Shown one piece after another: positions 8,085 through 17,089 of a stretch of DNA of 64,000 bases; position 1 is the stretch's first letter, and every line of letters starts with the position of its first letter. The position numbers were made by a program, and so were the translations under genes. The stretch is taken from NCBI RefSeq assembly GCF_006439055.1, contig NZ_RCZC01000002.1:526106-590105 (forward strand). The letters run 5' to 3'. Below the pieces are notes generated by a model that was not told the origin of the DNA, ran no database searches, and saw only the letters and a list, made by a program, of their open reading frames with translations. The stretch comes from Sphingomonas glacialis. Its GTDB lineage: Bacteria; Pseudomonadota; Alphaproteobacteria; Sphingomonadales; Sphingomonadaceae.

Positions 8085-9440
8085 TTACGCGACCGCGCAA
8101 TAGCCCTCGATCGGCCGCTGCATCACGTCGAACTTCGCCTGCGCCAGGCTTTCCGCAGCCGCGACATCGCCCGCCTGGATCGCCTTGAGGATCCGGCGAT
8201 TGAGCGCGATCGTCTCGCCGAGATGCGGCGGCACGAGCGGTTCCTTGGCCACGAAGACATTGGCGATCCCGAGCGAGCGCACGACGATCGCGAGCAGCGG
8301 ATTGCCGCTGAGGTCGAGCAGCAAATTCTCAACCAGCAGCACCTCGATCGGGCCGACGTTCGACGACGGCGCGATCGGCGTGACCGACCCAAGATCGCCG
8401 GCGCGGACGCGCCGCGCCGCGAGGACGGGCGCCGCACTGACCAGATTGGCGATCGCTTCGCGCAGGTCGACCGCAACCGTCGCGCTGGCCACCAGACACG
8501 GCGCCAGCAAACGGATCGCCCCGGTCGGCGTCGTCGCGGGGGCGAGTTCGGCGCCCTTGCGGCCCTGACGGCAACGGATGATGCCGAAATCCTGCAGGAT
8601 CCGCCGCGCCTGCCGCACGACCGAATCGGTATAGCCGAGCCGCTCGGCGGTTTCCCACTCGGCTTCCTGCGCGCCGCCGGGGCTGCTGAGTTCGTGCGCC
8701 ATGCGTGCCGCCAGCGCCATCGCCGACTTGCGTCCCGACAAGGAGAAACTGCGTTCGGCGACGTCGAGCGCGATGGCCGGCGCGCCCTGCGTGACGACCC
8801 CCGCCAATGCATCGAGCCTGTCTAAGGCACGCCCCGGATCGGCATCGCGCACCGCCGCGTCGAGCGCCGCATCGTGGGCCGGCGCAGGCTGTCCGCCAAG
8901 GACGCGCACCAGCATCTCGGCCAGCCGCGCCAACAATCCCATCGTCGTGTTGCCGGTCTGCTCGGCCAGGTCGACCGCAAAGCCCCAGCCCGTCGCGTTT
9001 GCGCCGCAGGGTACCACCCGCCGCTGGATCGCCGCATGGGCGATCATCCGCCAGACCAGCAGCCGGAATTCGGTGACGCAACTATGGGTCTGCCCGTCGA
9101 GCGCGAGATACATCAGCACCGCACCCGCGACATCCTCGAGCGCGGGCGCCGCGACGAACAGGCCGCCGCCCGGACCGCGCCGCACATCGAGCATCCCGCG
9201 CGCCTCCAGCATGGTCACCGCCTCGCGCGACGCCGGCCGCCCCAGGCCAAGGCGCTTCTGGACCGCCGGCAAGGCGCCGAGCGAGCGTCCGACCGGCCAG
9301 CCCTGCCGCAGCAGATCGAGCTCCATCCCGAACACGGCGCCTTGCGCCAGGCTGGCCGGCGCGACCGCACCGATCATACAATCGCTGATGCGCTGCACGT
9401 CATCCGTGCCTGTCGTTGGGCGAGGCTTTGCCTTTATCAC
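8085..9440 (-). CDS. Tandem GntR (FadR/FCD-like) transcriptional regulator
   Basis: At 451 residues the protein is twice the usual FadR-type length. A first winged-helix lies at about 45-98 (LPAVQKRLGLGRPASREAVTMLEARG, then RRGPGGGLFVA), followed by an FCD-like helical domain. A second winged-helix lies at about 230-290 (AERLGYTDSVVRQARRILQD, GIIRCRQGRKGAEL), followed by a second helical domain ending at 451. It thus looks like an internal duplication of a GntR-FCD unit. The start is GTG at 9440 with GAGAGG upstream. A direct-repeat site (9531-9555) lies in its own promoter region and recurs in front of three catabolic promoters, making this protein the best candidate reader of that motif. 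Confidence 0.78.
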   Translation of the reverse strand: MIKAKPRPTTGTDDVQRISDCMIGAVAPASLAQGAVFGMELDLLRQGWPVGRSLGALPAVQKRLGLGRPASREAVTMLEARGMLDVRRGPGGGLFVAAPALEDVAGAVLMYLALDGQTHSCVTEFRLLVWRMIAHAAIQRRVVPCGANATGWGFAVDLAEQTGNTTMGLLARLAEMLVRVLGGQPAPAHDAALDAAVRDADPGRALDRLDALAGVVTQGAPAIALDVAERSFSLSGRKSAMALAARMAHELSSPGGAQEAEWETAERLGYTDSVVRQARRILQDFGIIRCRQGRKGAELAPATTPTGAIRLLAPCLVASATVAVDLREAIANLVSAAPVLAARRVRAGDLGSVTPIAPSSNVGPIEVLLVENLLLDLSGNPLLAIVVRSLGIANVFVAKEPLVPPHLGETIALNRRILKAIQAGDVAAAESLAQAKFDVMQRPIEGYCAVA

Positions 9441-9530
9441 CGCTCGATATCCTCTCAGATCCGCTCACTCGGGCGAAGCGCCCACCGGCTCTAACGGCCG
9501 TTTTCTATCGTCTTATTGTCTGCACCATTC

Positions 9531-9555
9531 AGTCATAGTTGGACGAGTTGGTCAA
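9531..9555 (+). promoter_or_regulatory. Direct-repeat operator-like site, copy B
   Basis: AGTCAT (9531-9536), 13 bases, then GGTCAA (9550-9555). It lies about 90 bp upstream of the tandem GntR gene start and matches copies A, C and D in both half-sites and spacing. It suggests autoregulation. Confidence 0.6.
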
Positions 9556-9603
9556 GAACTATCGCGCGCGTTTTGCGGAACACGCGCGATAAATCCAGGC
9601 CGA

Positions 9604-10458
9604 TCAGGCTTCGTCGACGAACCGATTCTCGATCGCGCCCAACCCTTCGACCGATACCCGTACCACATCGCCCGCCTTCATGAAGCGATCCCCTGCGATA
9701 CCGACACCGGCCGGTGTCCCAGTTGCGATCAGATCGCCCGGTTCGAGCGTCATCACCTCCGACAGATACGCGATCTGGTCGTAGATGTTATAGATCATTT
9801 CGCCCGTCGATGCGCGCTGCCGCTCCTCGCCGTTGAGTTCGAGCGTGATGGTGAGCGCGTGCGGATCGGCGATCTCGTCATCGGTGGTGATCCACGGGCC
9901 GATCGGGCCGTGCGTGTCGAACGATTTGCCGAGCGTGAAGGTCGGCGAGCGGAACTGCCAGTCGCGCGCCGTGACGTCGTTGCATACGAGATAGCCGGCG
10001 ATCACCGACCGCGCATCTTCGCGCGAGACGTGGCGGCAGCGCTTGCCGATGACGACGCCCATCTCGGCTTCGTAATCGACCATGTCGGGGCCGGACTTGG
10101 GAACATCGACGTCGGCGAACGGTCCGTTGATGCAGCTGACCTGCTTGTTGAACCAGATCTGCGTCTTGGGGGCGGTCTTGCCGGCGGCCTCGGCCTCGTC
10201 GACGTGCGACTGATAGTTCATGCCGATCGCGAGATATTTCAGCGGGTCGGCGATCGGCGCCTCGAGCACCACGTCGGAGAGCGCGAACGACGGCGCGTCC
10301 ACCGCTTCGATCGCGGCGCGGGCCGAGTCGAGATGCTTGAGCAATACGCGCATCGAGCCCCCGGCTTCGGGGACCGCCGCGCTGATATCGACGACCGTCT
10401 CGCCGACGACCTTGCCGAGCCGCGTGCGGCCTTCAACGGTGAATCGCGCTAATTTCAT
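9604..10458 (-). CDS. Fumarylacetoacetate hydrolase-family protein (FAH 1)
   Basis: The 284-residue protein has a short N-terminal domain and the conserved FAH catalytic domain. Recognisable parts are KYLAIGMNYQSHV, the metal-binding DYEAEMGVVIGK (about 125-136), VCNDVTARDWQ, and TGTPAGVGIAG near the C terminus. Family members cleave C-C bonds of beta-diketo acids or act as hydratases/decarboxylases and use Mg or Mn. In this cluster it probably acts on the ring-fission product of the extradiol dioxygenase or on an isomerised form of it. The direct-repeat site at 10567-10591 lies in its promoter, on the same strand as the gene. A second FAH enzyme is encoded at 24320. Confidence 0.88.
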   Translation of the reverse strand: MKLARFTVEGRTRLGKVVGETVVDISAAVPEAGGSMRVLLKHLDSARAAIEAVDAPSFALSDVVLEAPIADPLKYLAIGMNYQSHVDEAEAAGKTAPKTQIWFNKQVSCINGPFADVDVPKSGPDMVDYEAEMGVVIGKRCRHVSREDARSVIAGYLVCNDVTARDWQFRSPTFTLGKSFDTHGPIGPWITTDDEIADPHALTITLELNGEERQRASTGEMIYNIYDQIAYLSEVMTLEPGDLIATGTPAGVGIAGDRFMKAGDVVRVSVEGLGAIENRFVDEA

Positions 10459-10566
10459 CTGTCAGTCCTTCCAAAACGTCATCCACGCGGCGCTCGCCAA
10501 CGCATCTTCGGTTGCCGCTGTTCGGTGACGTCGTCATCCTCGCCCGGTCGTAGCGCCTGCAGCAAT

Positions 10567-10591
10567 ATGACTAATTGGTTCAAAGATGACT
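10567..10591 (-). promoter_or_regulatory. Direct-repeat operator-like site, copy C
   Basis: Read on the minus strand: AGTCAT, 13 bases, AGTCAT. The flank CTAGAC before the first half-site is identical to that of copy A. It lies about 110 bp upstream of the FAH 1 start at 10458. Confidence 0.62.
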
Positions 10592-10631
10592 GTCTAGTTT
10601 AGAATCTCGCCTGCAGTCGCGTGGCGGCGCT

Positions 10632-11147
10632 TCACGACGTCGCCATATGCCAAGGCTCGAGCACCTCGGGCGGCGGTCCGCTGATCTCGGCGATGCGGCC
10701 GTGATCGTCCAGCACGTAGAGGAGGCAGCCCCGGATCCGCTGAACCTCGCCCTTTTTCAAGGGCCGACCGAACAGCACGCGATCGTCGTGATCCGCGATG
10801 CAGCGCACTTCACTGATGACTTGCGCCGCGGCCCCGCTTGCGTCGGAGCAGAAGAAGAGGAGCTCAAGCGTCTCCTGGATGTAGGGACGCTGCGCGGCAT
10901 AGAATTTCGCGACATTGTCCCTGCCGCGGATGTTCATCACGAAGCGGACGTCGTCGGCATAGAAATCGAGGAAGCGCGGATCGGCGGCATTCATCAGGGC
11001 GAGATAGCGCTGATACGCCGCGCGATCGAGCGGCGTCCCCGGCCGGGCGGCACGTGCGCCGAACGGGATCGTCGCGGTCGCGCCGAGCAGCGCCGCTCCT
11101 GCCAAGAGGGTTCGACGAGCGGGCTTTGACGGTCCGGAAAATGCCAT
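10632..11147 (-). CDS. Tat-exported NTF2/SnoaL-like protein
   Basis: About 171 residues with a twin-arginine-type leader (PARRTLLAGAALLG) followed by an NTF2/SnoaL-like domain: AYQRYLALMNAADPRFLDFYADDVRFVMNI, then EVRCIADHDDRVLFGRPL and a terminal LEPWHMATS. The ATG at 11147 with GAGGA upstream is preferred over the in-frame extension to 11348, which shows no RBS and breaks the leader pattern. It is the second of three exported SnoaL-like proteins in the island. Such folds include steroid isomerases, dehydratases and ligand-binding proteins; no catalytic dyad could be assigned with certainty. Confidence 0.72.
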   Translation of the reverse strand: MAFSGPSKPARRTLLAGAALLGATATIPFGARAARPGTPLDRAAYQRYLALMNAADPRFLDFYADDVRFVMNIRGRDNVAKFYAAQRPYIQETLELLFFCSDASGAAAQVISEVRCIADHDDRVLFGRPLKKGEVQRIRGCLLYVLDDHGRIAEISGPPPEVLEPWHMATS

Positions 11148-11602
11148 TGCGATGTCCTCGATCTGCCGGGCCCAACGGTGGCTGGCGACCTCTACGTCGG
11201 AGCGCCCGCACGACCTAGGATGGTGGCGTGCCCGACACTGCTTGAGACCGGACCACACCACAAGCCCCGCCTGGTCGTCGACACCGGCGATCACGAAGCA
11301 CGCGCGGTCACGATGCTGGAACCAGCTCCCGGCGGAAGTTGACGCCAATTCCAGCGCCCGTCGCAGCAGAATTGATGCACCTATCTTGCCGGTTGGAGAA
11401 TGCTACATTCAGGTTCCATTGAGCCACCGCTATGTGCAACGGGGTCGTATTGCGTTTCCATCAAGGCGATCCGTACGTCACACTTAGACAAAGTTACTAA
11501 AACGAAGATCTCATCAGGTCGATACGTCTAAATAGGCGTTTCGACGGTTCTTATATCTCAATAAGTTCGTCTGACGAAAGACGACGTAGGGGAGGATAGA
11601 TA
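11148..11602. other. 455-bp divergent intergenic region before the TonB receptor gene
   Basis: No convincing gene was found; the ORFs here have no ribosome-binding site and no recognisable family. It contains an 18-bp shared motif at 11369-11386 and an AT-richer stretch at about 11480-11600, which probably holds the receptor promoter. The receptor ATG is preceded by GGGGAGGATAGATA. Confidence 0.5.
11369..11386 (+). promoter_or_regulatory. 18-bp shared promoter motif, copy 1
   Basis: GAATTGATGCACCTATCT. Related 18-mers occur at 20009-20026 (minus strand), 24176-24193 and 27458-27475. All share GAA at the left end and CACCTA starting at position 10. This is the most diverged copy (CTATCT against CTAACT). 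It lies about 215 bp before the TonB receptor start. Confidence 0.5.
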
Positions 11603-13840
11603 ATGTTCCGGAAACATCTTCTGCTGTCGACATCGCTCTTGGCGGGCATCATCGCCGCCCAGCCGGCCTTCGCGCAGACGACCACGACACCCGAGACGAC
11701 CGAGCCGGCACCCCCGACGACGTCGAGCCCGATCCTGACCAACACAGGCGCGCTCGAAGACATCATCGTCACCGCCGAGCGTCGCTTCAACACCGCGCAA
11801 AAGACCGCCGCGTCGATCAGCGTTCGGTCCGGCGACGATCTCCTGTTGCGGGGCAAATACGAACTGAAGAACATTCTCGAGGATGTCCCCGGGATTTCGG
11901 GCGGCGCGTCGGGCACGGTGAACACCTCGCAGGCCGGCGGTACCGACAATCCCGCCGCCGGGTTGGTCATTCGCGGCATTCAGTCGAACTCGGGCGTCGG
12001 CGGCAGCGCGACCTCGACCTCGGCGGCAGCGGCGATCTATGTCGATGATGTCTATAACGGGGTCGGCGGCGGCTACGATATCGGCCGGGTCGAGGTGCTG
12101 CGCGGTCCGCAGGGTACGCTGTACGGTCGCAGCGCGACCGCGGGCGTCGTCGCCATCCACACCAAGGATCCCGATTCCAAGGATATCGCCGTCGAAGGGA
12201 CGGCCGAACTCGGAAACTACAATCTGCGCCACTTCGTCGGCGAGGTGAACCTGCCGATCGTTACCGACAAACTGGCGCTGCGCGTGTCCGGCAACTATTT
12301 CGAACGCGACGGCTATTACGCCACCGACGGCGATGCGCGCTCGAGCACATCGTTCCGCGCGAAGCTGCTGTGGACGCCAAGCGACACGTTTTCGGCGATG
12401 CTCGGCTATGCGCAGGAATTCAACATCTCGCATTCGGGCGGCGTGGCGATCACGCAGGGCAATTCGCCGACCGACTTCGTCTACACGCCACAGGCGGTGG
12501 GCACCGGCCGGAACCATTTCCGGCAATATTGGGCCAATTTCAATCTCGATCTCGGCCCCGTCGCGATCACCTACATTCCCGCGTACCGCACCTGGTTCCA
12601 GAACGTGACGACCGTCGCCCGCGGTGCCGTCAACATCGACAATTTCGTCTCGACGCCCAAAGACAATTTCATGACGCACGAGTTGCGCATCCACAGCACC
12701 GACACCGACGCTAAGTTCAAGTGGCAGGCTGGGTTCCTGTATTACCGGAACGCGCTCAGTGAAGTGAACACGCTGTACAATTTCGATCTGCCCCCGGCCG
12801 GCGGATACCTGTTCAAATCGTCGACCCAAAAGACCACGACCGCAGAAGGCGGCTTTGCGGAGGGCACCTACGCCTTCTCGCCCGCGACCCGTCTCACCGG
12901 CGGCGTGCGCTACGATCATACCGAGATCGTGGTCGACCAGAATTATACCGGCTTCACCGGCATTACCGCGCCGCTGACCGGTGCAGACCGTTTGGCGACG
13001 TTCAATAACTTCACGTACAAGGTCCGCCTGGAACACGACCTCACGCCGCGCAACCTGCTCTACGCGCTGATCGCGACCGGCTTCTCGCCGGGCGACAAAT
13101 CCCTGACGCAGAACGCGGCGGGTGTGCCGCAGGCGCAGATTCTGCAGGCCGAGACGCTGACGTCGTACGAGATCGGCGCCAAGAACCGCTTCCTCGACAA
13201 CCATTTGCAGATCAACCTCGCCGCCTTCTACAACAATTATGGCGGGTTCCAGACGGCCGGCATCAACGTCGCACCGCCGGGGCCGCTGCGCATCTTCCAG
13301 ACGATCACGATCCCCGTGAAGACCTATGGCGTCGAGTTCGAATTGCAGGCGCGGCCCTGGGCCAACGGCACGTTCGGGCTGAACGGATCGTACACGCACG
13401 CCCGCTATGGCGATTTCGGGGCCTATGCCGCGTTCTTCTCGACGCACGAGGTGTCCCCTGCCCCGCCGGTTCAGCTGACCGGATCGTATGACCACCGGCT
13501 CGAGATCGGCAGCACGACGCTGTCGCTCCGCGGGGTCGTGCGGTACATCTCGGCGCATGACAGCTCGCGCATCACCGTGCAGCAGGCCGCGGATGGGGCC
13601 ACCCCCTATATCCGCGTGCCGTCGGTCGCGCTCGTCGATCTCAACGCGACCTGGCAGGTCGCGCCCAACCTGTCGATCACCGGCTATGTGCGCAACCTCA
13701 CCGACAAGCGCTACCTGCCCGACAATTGGAACGTCGCGAGCGTGACCCCGCGCGCCGGCACCACGCCGAGCGTGGTCGTGTCGAGCAACACGCTGAGCGA
13801 TCCCCGCACCTTCGGCGCGATCGTCAACGTCAAGTTCTGA
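11603..13840 (+). CDS. TonB-dependent outer-membrane receptor
   Basis: The 745-residue precursor has a signal peptide (MFRKHLLLSTSLLAGIIAAQPAFAQ), a low-complexity Thr/Pro linker, a TonB-box-like segment EDIIVTAERR (about 53-62) and a plug domain (about 65-190, containing VLRGPQGTLYGRSATAG). A 22-strand-type beta-barrel follows and ends in the aromatic-terminal strand FGAIVNVKF. The organisation is that of sphingomonad TonB receptors for organic substrates rather than siderophore receptors, and the location inside an aromatic catabolic island suggests substrate uptake. It is apparently monocistronic, with a strong terminator directly behind it. Confidence 0.93.
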   Translation: MFRKHLLLSTSLLAGIIAAQPAFAQTTTTPETTEPAPPTTSSPILTNTGALEDIIVTAERRFNTAQKTAASISVRSGDDLLLRGKYELKNILEDVPGISGGASGTVNTSQAGGTDNPAAGLVIRGIQSNSGVGGSATSTSAAAAIYVDDVYNGVGGGYDIGRVEVLRGPQGTLYGRSATAGVVAIHTKDPDSKDIAVEGTAELGNYNLRHFVGEVNLPIVTDKLALRVSGNYFERDGYYATDGDARSSTSFRAKLLWTPSDTFSAMLGYAQEFNISHSGGVAITQGNSPTDFVYTPQAVGTGRNHFRQYWANFNLDLGPVAITYIPAYRTWFQNVTTVARGAVNIDNFVSTPKDNFMTHELRIHSTDTDAKFKWQAGFLYYRNALSEVNTLYNFDLPPAGGYLFKSSTQKTTTAEGGFAEGTYAFSPATRLTGGVRYDHTEIVVDQNYTGFTGITAPLTGADRLATFNNFTYKVRLEHDLTPRNLLYALIATGFSPGDKSLTQNAAGVPQAQILQAETLTSYEIGAKNRFLDNHLQINLAAFYNNYGGFQTAGINVAPPGPLRIFQTITIPVKTYGVEFELQARPWANGTFGLNGSYTHARYGDFGAYAAFFSTHEVSPAPPVQLTGSYDHRLEIGSTTLSLRGVVRYISAHDSSRITVQQAADGATPYIRVPSVALVDLNATWQVAPNLSITGYVRNLTDKRYLPDNWNVASVTPRAGTTPSVVVSSNTLSDPRTFGAIVNVKF

Positions 13841-13852
13841 TACGTTTGCGAT

Positions 13853-13891
13853 GGCGGCGTGGCCGGGAATTCCCGGCCACGCCGCCTTTTT
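13853..13891 (+). terminator. Rho-independent terminator after the TonB receptor gene
   Basis: A perfect 34-bp palindrome (17-bp arms, 13853-13869 and 13870-13886, GGCGGCGTGGCCGGGAA and its complement) is followed by TTTTT. It starts 12 bp after the receptor stop codon. Confidence 0.88.
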
Positions 13892-13982
13892 GATTCCGAC
13901 CGTAGAATAGCGCCTGCCCCGGTGCGGTCGGCTTCCCCGGAAAATCAGAGCTTGCGTGGCGAGGTGCTCGCGCCCGCCCACG

Positions 13983-14021
13983 AAAATGCCCGCGCCGATG
14001 GGTTAAACCATCGGCGCGGGC
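13983..14021 (-). terminator. Terminator for the leftward flavoprotein operon
   Basis: GCCCGCGCCGATGG (13988-14001) pairs with CCATCGGCGCGGGC (14008-14021) around a 6-nt loop. On the minus strand it is followed by a TTTT run. It lies about 55 bp beyond the stop of the last gene of the operon at 14075, back to back with the receptor terminator. Confidence 0.75.
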
Positions 14022-14074
14022 CGTGTTGCCTGCCGGCGACCGCATGCGCGGCCGCCGGATCGTGCTGGCGGAGC

Positions 14075-14929
14075 CTAGCGGTTCTGCGCCTTGTCCTTGA
14101 CGTTGACCTCGAGCTTGCCCGTGGTCGGGTCGAGATAGTCGCGGTTATCGGTGCAGGCCCATTCCTGCGGCTCGTTGCGGCGTTCGATCCCGCGGAGGAA
14201 GCGACGCGGCGCCAGAGCGTACGGCGTCTTGAACAGCGTGTCGTCGTGCAGCGTCGTCTGGATCTCGAGCGTGTTGAAATCGACCAGCCGCATCCGCTCG
14301 ACGAGGCGCAGATTGGGTCCGTGCGGGCCGAAGATCACGCTGGCGATCGGCGAATGGTCGCCCTCCTTGAGCGCTCCCTTGCTGAGCGTGCCGAGCTGAA
14401 AGACGGTGTCCGGGGCCAGCCCGGTCGTGTCGACGACCAGCGTGTCGCCTTCCCAGTGACCGATCGACTCGCCGAGGTAGGACGGGTTGGGCTGCGCGCT
14501 GTGCTGCCGCCCGTCGGTGTGGATGAAGCGCGTCACCCCCGACGATTCGACGTAGATCGCGATCATGCCGGGCGATTGGAAGAACTTCATCGGCATCCCG
14601 CCGATGTTCTGGACGAACGGCAGGCCGAGCGGCTTGCAGTTGGTGAACGGGCTGTCCTCGGCCGGCTTGTAGGCCTTGATATAGGCGAGCGCCGAAGGCG
14701 TGTAGTCGGGCGACTTGGAGAAATCATCGGCGATCGGGCTGATCGACTGCCAGGTGCCCTGCCAGAGATCGGGTTCCTGCGCGATTTCCTGCCAGGCGCG
14801 CGCCTGCTGCGCGGCGGTGCGTGGCACCGCCGTTTCCTGGGCCCGACCGACCTGGGCGATCGCGCCGACGCTGACCAGCAGCGCGCCGGAGACGAACTTC
14901 TTAAGCCGCGAGGCGGGTGTCTTGCTCAT
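14075..14929 (-). CDS. Exported protein of the HWEGDTLV paralogue family (member 3)
   Basis: The 284-residue precursor (signal peptide to about residue 30) contains LWQGTWQSISPIADDF, a region with FFQSPGMIAIYVESSGVTRF, then IGHWEGDTLVVDTTGLAPDT, IFGPHGPNLRLVERMRLVD, NTLEIQTTLHDDTLFKTPY and a late Cys (EWACTDN). It is clearly paralogous to the 18632 product: both share SPGMIA/EPGMIAVYIE, NPSYLG(E/D)SI and FGPHGPNLR. Its start overlaps the stop of the preceding DUF6152 gene (ATGA), so the two are translationally coupled. The function is unknown. It is the last gene of the leftward operon that contains the VAO/PCMH-type flavoprotein. Confidence 0.78.
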   Translation of the reverse strand: MSKTPASRLKKFVSGALLVSVGAIAQVGRAQETAVPRTAAQQARAWQEIAQEPDLWQGTWQSISPIADDFSKSPDYTPSALAYIKAYKPAEDSPFTNCKPLGLPFVQNIGGMPMKFFQSPGMIAIYVESSGVTRFIHTDGRQHSAQPNPSYLGESIGHWEGDTLVVDTTGLAPDTVFQLGTLSKGALKEGDHSPIASVIFGPHGPNLRLVERMRLVDFNTLEIQTTLHDDTLFKTPYALAPRRFLRGIERRNEPQEWACTDNRDYLDPTTGKLEVNVKDKAQNR

Positions 14930-15393
14930 TTGTAGGGTTGTCCTTGCGGTTTGGCCGGAAGCTTGCCCGGTCCGCTGGCGAGCGCCTGTCCGGTCGAGCC
15001 GGCGGGATCGGCCAGCACCTTACCGTTGGCGAGGAAGACCGTCTGCATCGAGCCGATCGCGGTTCCGTCACGCCCCGGATGGACATCGACCGTGACCTTG
15101 TCGCCGGGCTTGATGTCGGCGGCGTTCCAGCCCCAGCGGCTGAGCATGTTGGGGCTCGAGGCGACCAGCGACCATTGCTCGGTCGTGCCGTTGGGCTTCT
15201 TGACCATGATGATCAGCCAGGTGTGCGGATTGGCCCAGGTGAATTCGCGCACGGTCCCGCTCACCGCGGTCAGCTTCGCCATGTCGAATTTCGCGAACGA
15301 ATGGTGTGCGTCGGCAACGGGGCCAGACAGCGTCGCGAGCGCGACGAGGGCGAGCTTGAGGGCGGATAGCTTTGGTCTGCGCTGCTGATTCAT
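14926..15393 (-). CDS. DUF6152 family exported protein (copy 2)
   Basis: The 155-residue precursor has a signal peptide ending at DAHHSFAKFD and the DUF6152 core GTVREFTWANPHTWLIIM, LVASSPNMLSRWGWNAADIKPGDKVTVDV and VFLANGKVL. It overlaps the following paralogue-family gene by 4 bp. It resembles copy 3 (19477) more closely than copy 1 (7504): both have W.NPH.WL, GWN..D.KPGDKVTV and a P.R.G segment. No RBS of high quality precedes the ATG at 15393, so it may depend on translation of the upstream flavoprotein gene, whose stop is 49 bp before. Confidence 0.82.
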   Translation of the reverse strand: MNQQRRPKLSALKLALVALATLSGPVADAHHSFAKFDMAKLTAVSGTVREFTWANPHTWLIIMVKKPNGTTEQWSLVASSPNMLSRWGWNAADIKPGDKVTVDVHPGRDGTAIGSMQTVFLANGKVLADPAGSTGQALASGPGKLPAKPQGQPYK

Positions 15394-15442
15394 GAGGAAC
15401 TCGCTGTCAAAAACATGTTGGGTTTCGGGCGGATCACGGACG

Positions 15443-17086
15443 TCATCGCTTGACGTCTCCCGCTGGCCGCGACCGGATCGCGTAGCGGCCGGGCGACATG
15501 ATCCCGTTCGGATCGATCGCGCTCTTCAGCGTGCCGAGGAAGTCGCGCAGCGCGTGATCGTTGTACGAATAGGTATCGAGGATCAGGTCGTAGAACGCGG
15601 GCGCGGTGCGATACTCGCCCCAGCCGCGCTCGGCCGACGCCGCGACGAGCTCGCGCACGATGTCGCGCAGCTTTGCATTGACCTTCGCCGAGCGCGTGAC
15701 CGGCAGCCCGATCGCGAACAGGAAGGCGCGCTCGAAGATCGACGAGGGGACCTGCAGCGGCGGCCCCGGCAATTTATACTTGCGCGCGATGTCGGAGAAG
15801 ACCTGCATAGCCTCGATCGCCGCCTCGCCCGTCCGCGGGATGACGGGCGAGAAGAAGACGTGGCCGACGACGTCCTCATCGTCGTAGGACACCATCGGCC
15901 CGAGGCTGAAGGTGCGCAGCGACGGGATGCCGAACGGCCCGGTGTCGAACATCTTCGCGAGGTCTTCGGCCGGCAGCGGCAGGCTTCGCGGCGGGTTGAG
16001 CGCGAAGCTCGCGCCCGGAATCACGCCGAGCGCATCGCGGATGCACTCCCATTGCGCCTCGATATATTTCTTCGGGCCGTAGAGATTGAACTCGCACGCC
16101 CAGAACGGCAGCCCGGCGGTATGCGCCGCGGCTTCGAGCTTGGTCATGTCGGTGCCGTGGGGATCGTTGAGGATCACCGCGACCGCCGGATCGATCGGCG
16201 GCGGCCCCGCGGCGATGTGTGCGGCATCGCCGCGCGTGCCGGTGGTCGGGCTCGACAGCGTCCACAGCCCCTGGACGATCTTGCTCTGCTCGAGCCGGTT
16301 GACGATATCGACCAGCGGGACGATGTCGCGATGCTTCGGCACGGTGACGACGCCGGTCGAGAACGCCTCGGGCGCGGGCAGCAGCCAGAAGCCCATCTTG
16401 GTGACGACGCCGTAGTTCGACTGTTTGAACAGCCCGTCGATCTGCGGACCGAAGCCGGGCTTGAACTGCTGCCACGTCTTGGCGCCGGGCATCGCGCCCA
16501 TGCCGGTGCGCAGCATCCGCCCATCGGGCAGCACCGCCTCGAGGCCGCAATGCGCGTCGAAATGGTTGCGATACGACGCGAGCGTCACGCCCACACCGCC
16601 GTCGAGCGCATTGCCGATCACGCTGCCCCAGCCCGGGCTCGGACAATCGATCCAGAGCTTGAGGCCCTTTTCCTGGATATGCGCGTACAGGTCGAAATAG
16701 CTGACGCCGGGCTCGACGACGACATAGCCGTTGCGTTCGTCGATCTCGACGATCCGGTTCATCCGCTTGAGGTCGAACACCACACTACCCGCGGTCGCCG
16801 GCGCAGCGCCGCCATAGCCGAGGTTCTTGCCGGTCGAAATCGGATAGATCGGGATGCGATAACGGTTGGCGATCTTGACCAGCTCGACGACCTGTTCGGC
16901 GGTATCAGGCGCGACCGCGGCCGACGCGACGCGCTCCTCGGCCTCGTCCCACAGGATCGAGTAGGAATCGCGATACAGTTCGAGATCGTCGTCGCTGGTG
17001 AAGACCCATTGCGCGCCGACGATCGCGGCAAAGGCTTTGAGCGCTGCCGTAAAATCGGCCTGGCTGACATTCGGGGGGAGTTTCAC
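15443..17086 (-). CDS. VAO/p-cresol methylhydroxylase-type FAD oxidoreductase
   Basis: The 547-residue flavoprotein belongs to the vanillyl-alcohol oxidase/PCMH family. The FAD-binding segment PISTGKNLGYGGAAP lies at about 82-96 and IGNALDGGVG at about 157-166; the substrate (cap) domain follows. His409 in GHVFFSP aligns by eye with the histidine that binds FAD covalently in VAO-type enzymes (AHLFFSP), whereas PCMH uses a tyrosine. These enzymes oxidise the para side chain of 4-alkylphenols, 4-hydroxybenzyl alcohols, eugenol or related compounds. A c-type cytochrome gene and a Tat-protein gene lie just upstream, which suggests a cytochrome-linked dehydrogenase rather than an oxidase. The start is GTG with GGAAGG upstream. 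Confidence 0.9.
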   Translation of the reverse strand: MKLPPNVSQADFTAALKAFAAIVGAQWVFTSDDDLELYRDSYSILWDEAEERVASAAVAPDTAEQVVELVKIANRYRIPIYPISTGKNLGYGGAAPATAGSVVFDLKRMNRIVEIDERNGYVVVEPGVSYFDLYAHIQEKGLKLWIDCPSPGWGSVIGNALDGGVGVTLASYRNHFDAHCGLEAVLPDGRMLRTGMGAMPGAKTWQQFKPGFGPQIDGLFKQSNYGVVTKMGFWLLPAPEAFSTGVVTVPKHRDIVPLVDIVNRLEQSKIVQGLWTLSSPTTGTRGDAAHIAAGPPPIDPAVAVILNDPHGTDMTKLEAAAHTAGLPFWACEFNLYGPKKYIEAQWECIRDALGVIPGASFALNPPRSLPLPAEDLAKMFDTGPFGIPSLRTFSLGPMVSYDDEDVVGHVFFSPVIPRTGEAAIEAMQVFSDIARKYKLPGPPLQVPSSIFERAFLFAIGLPVTRSAKVNAKLRDIVRELVAASAERGWGEYRTAPAFYDLILDTYSYNDHALRDFLGTLKSAIDPNGIMSPGRYAIRSRPAGDVKR

Positions 17087-17089
17087 GAT

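Noticed and set aside
8701..10452. 583-codon open frame on the plus strand
   Set aside because: Antisense to the GntR and FAH 1 genes and crosses the intergenic region with a regulatory site.
11152..11487. 111-codon open frame upstream of the TonB receptor
   Set aside because: No RBS, no family, and it lies in a regulatory region with the 18-bp motif.
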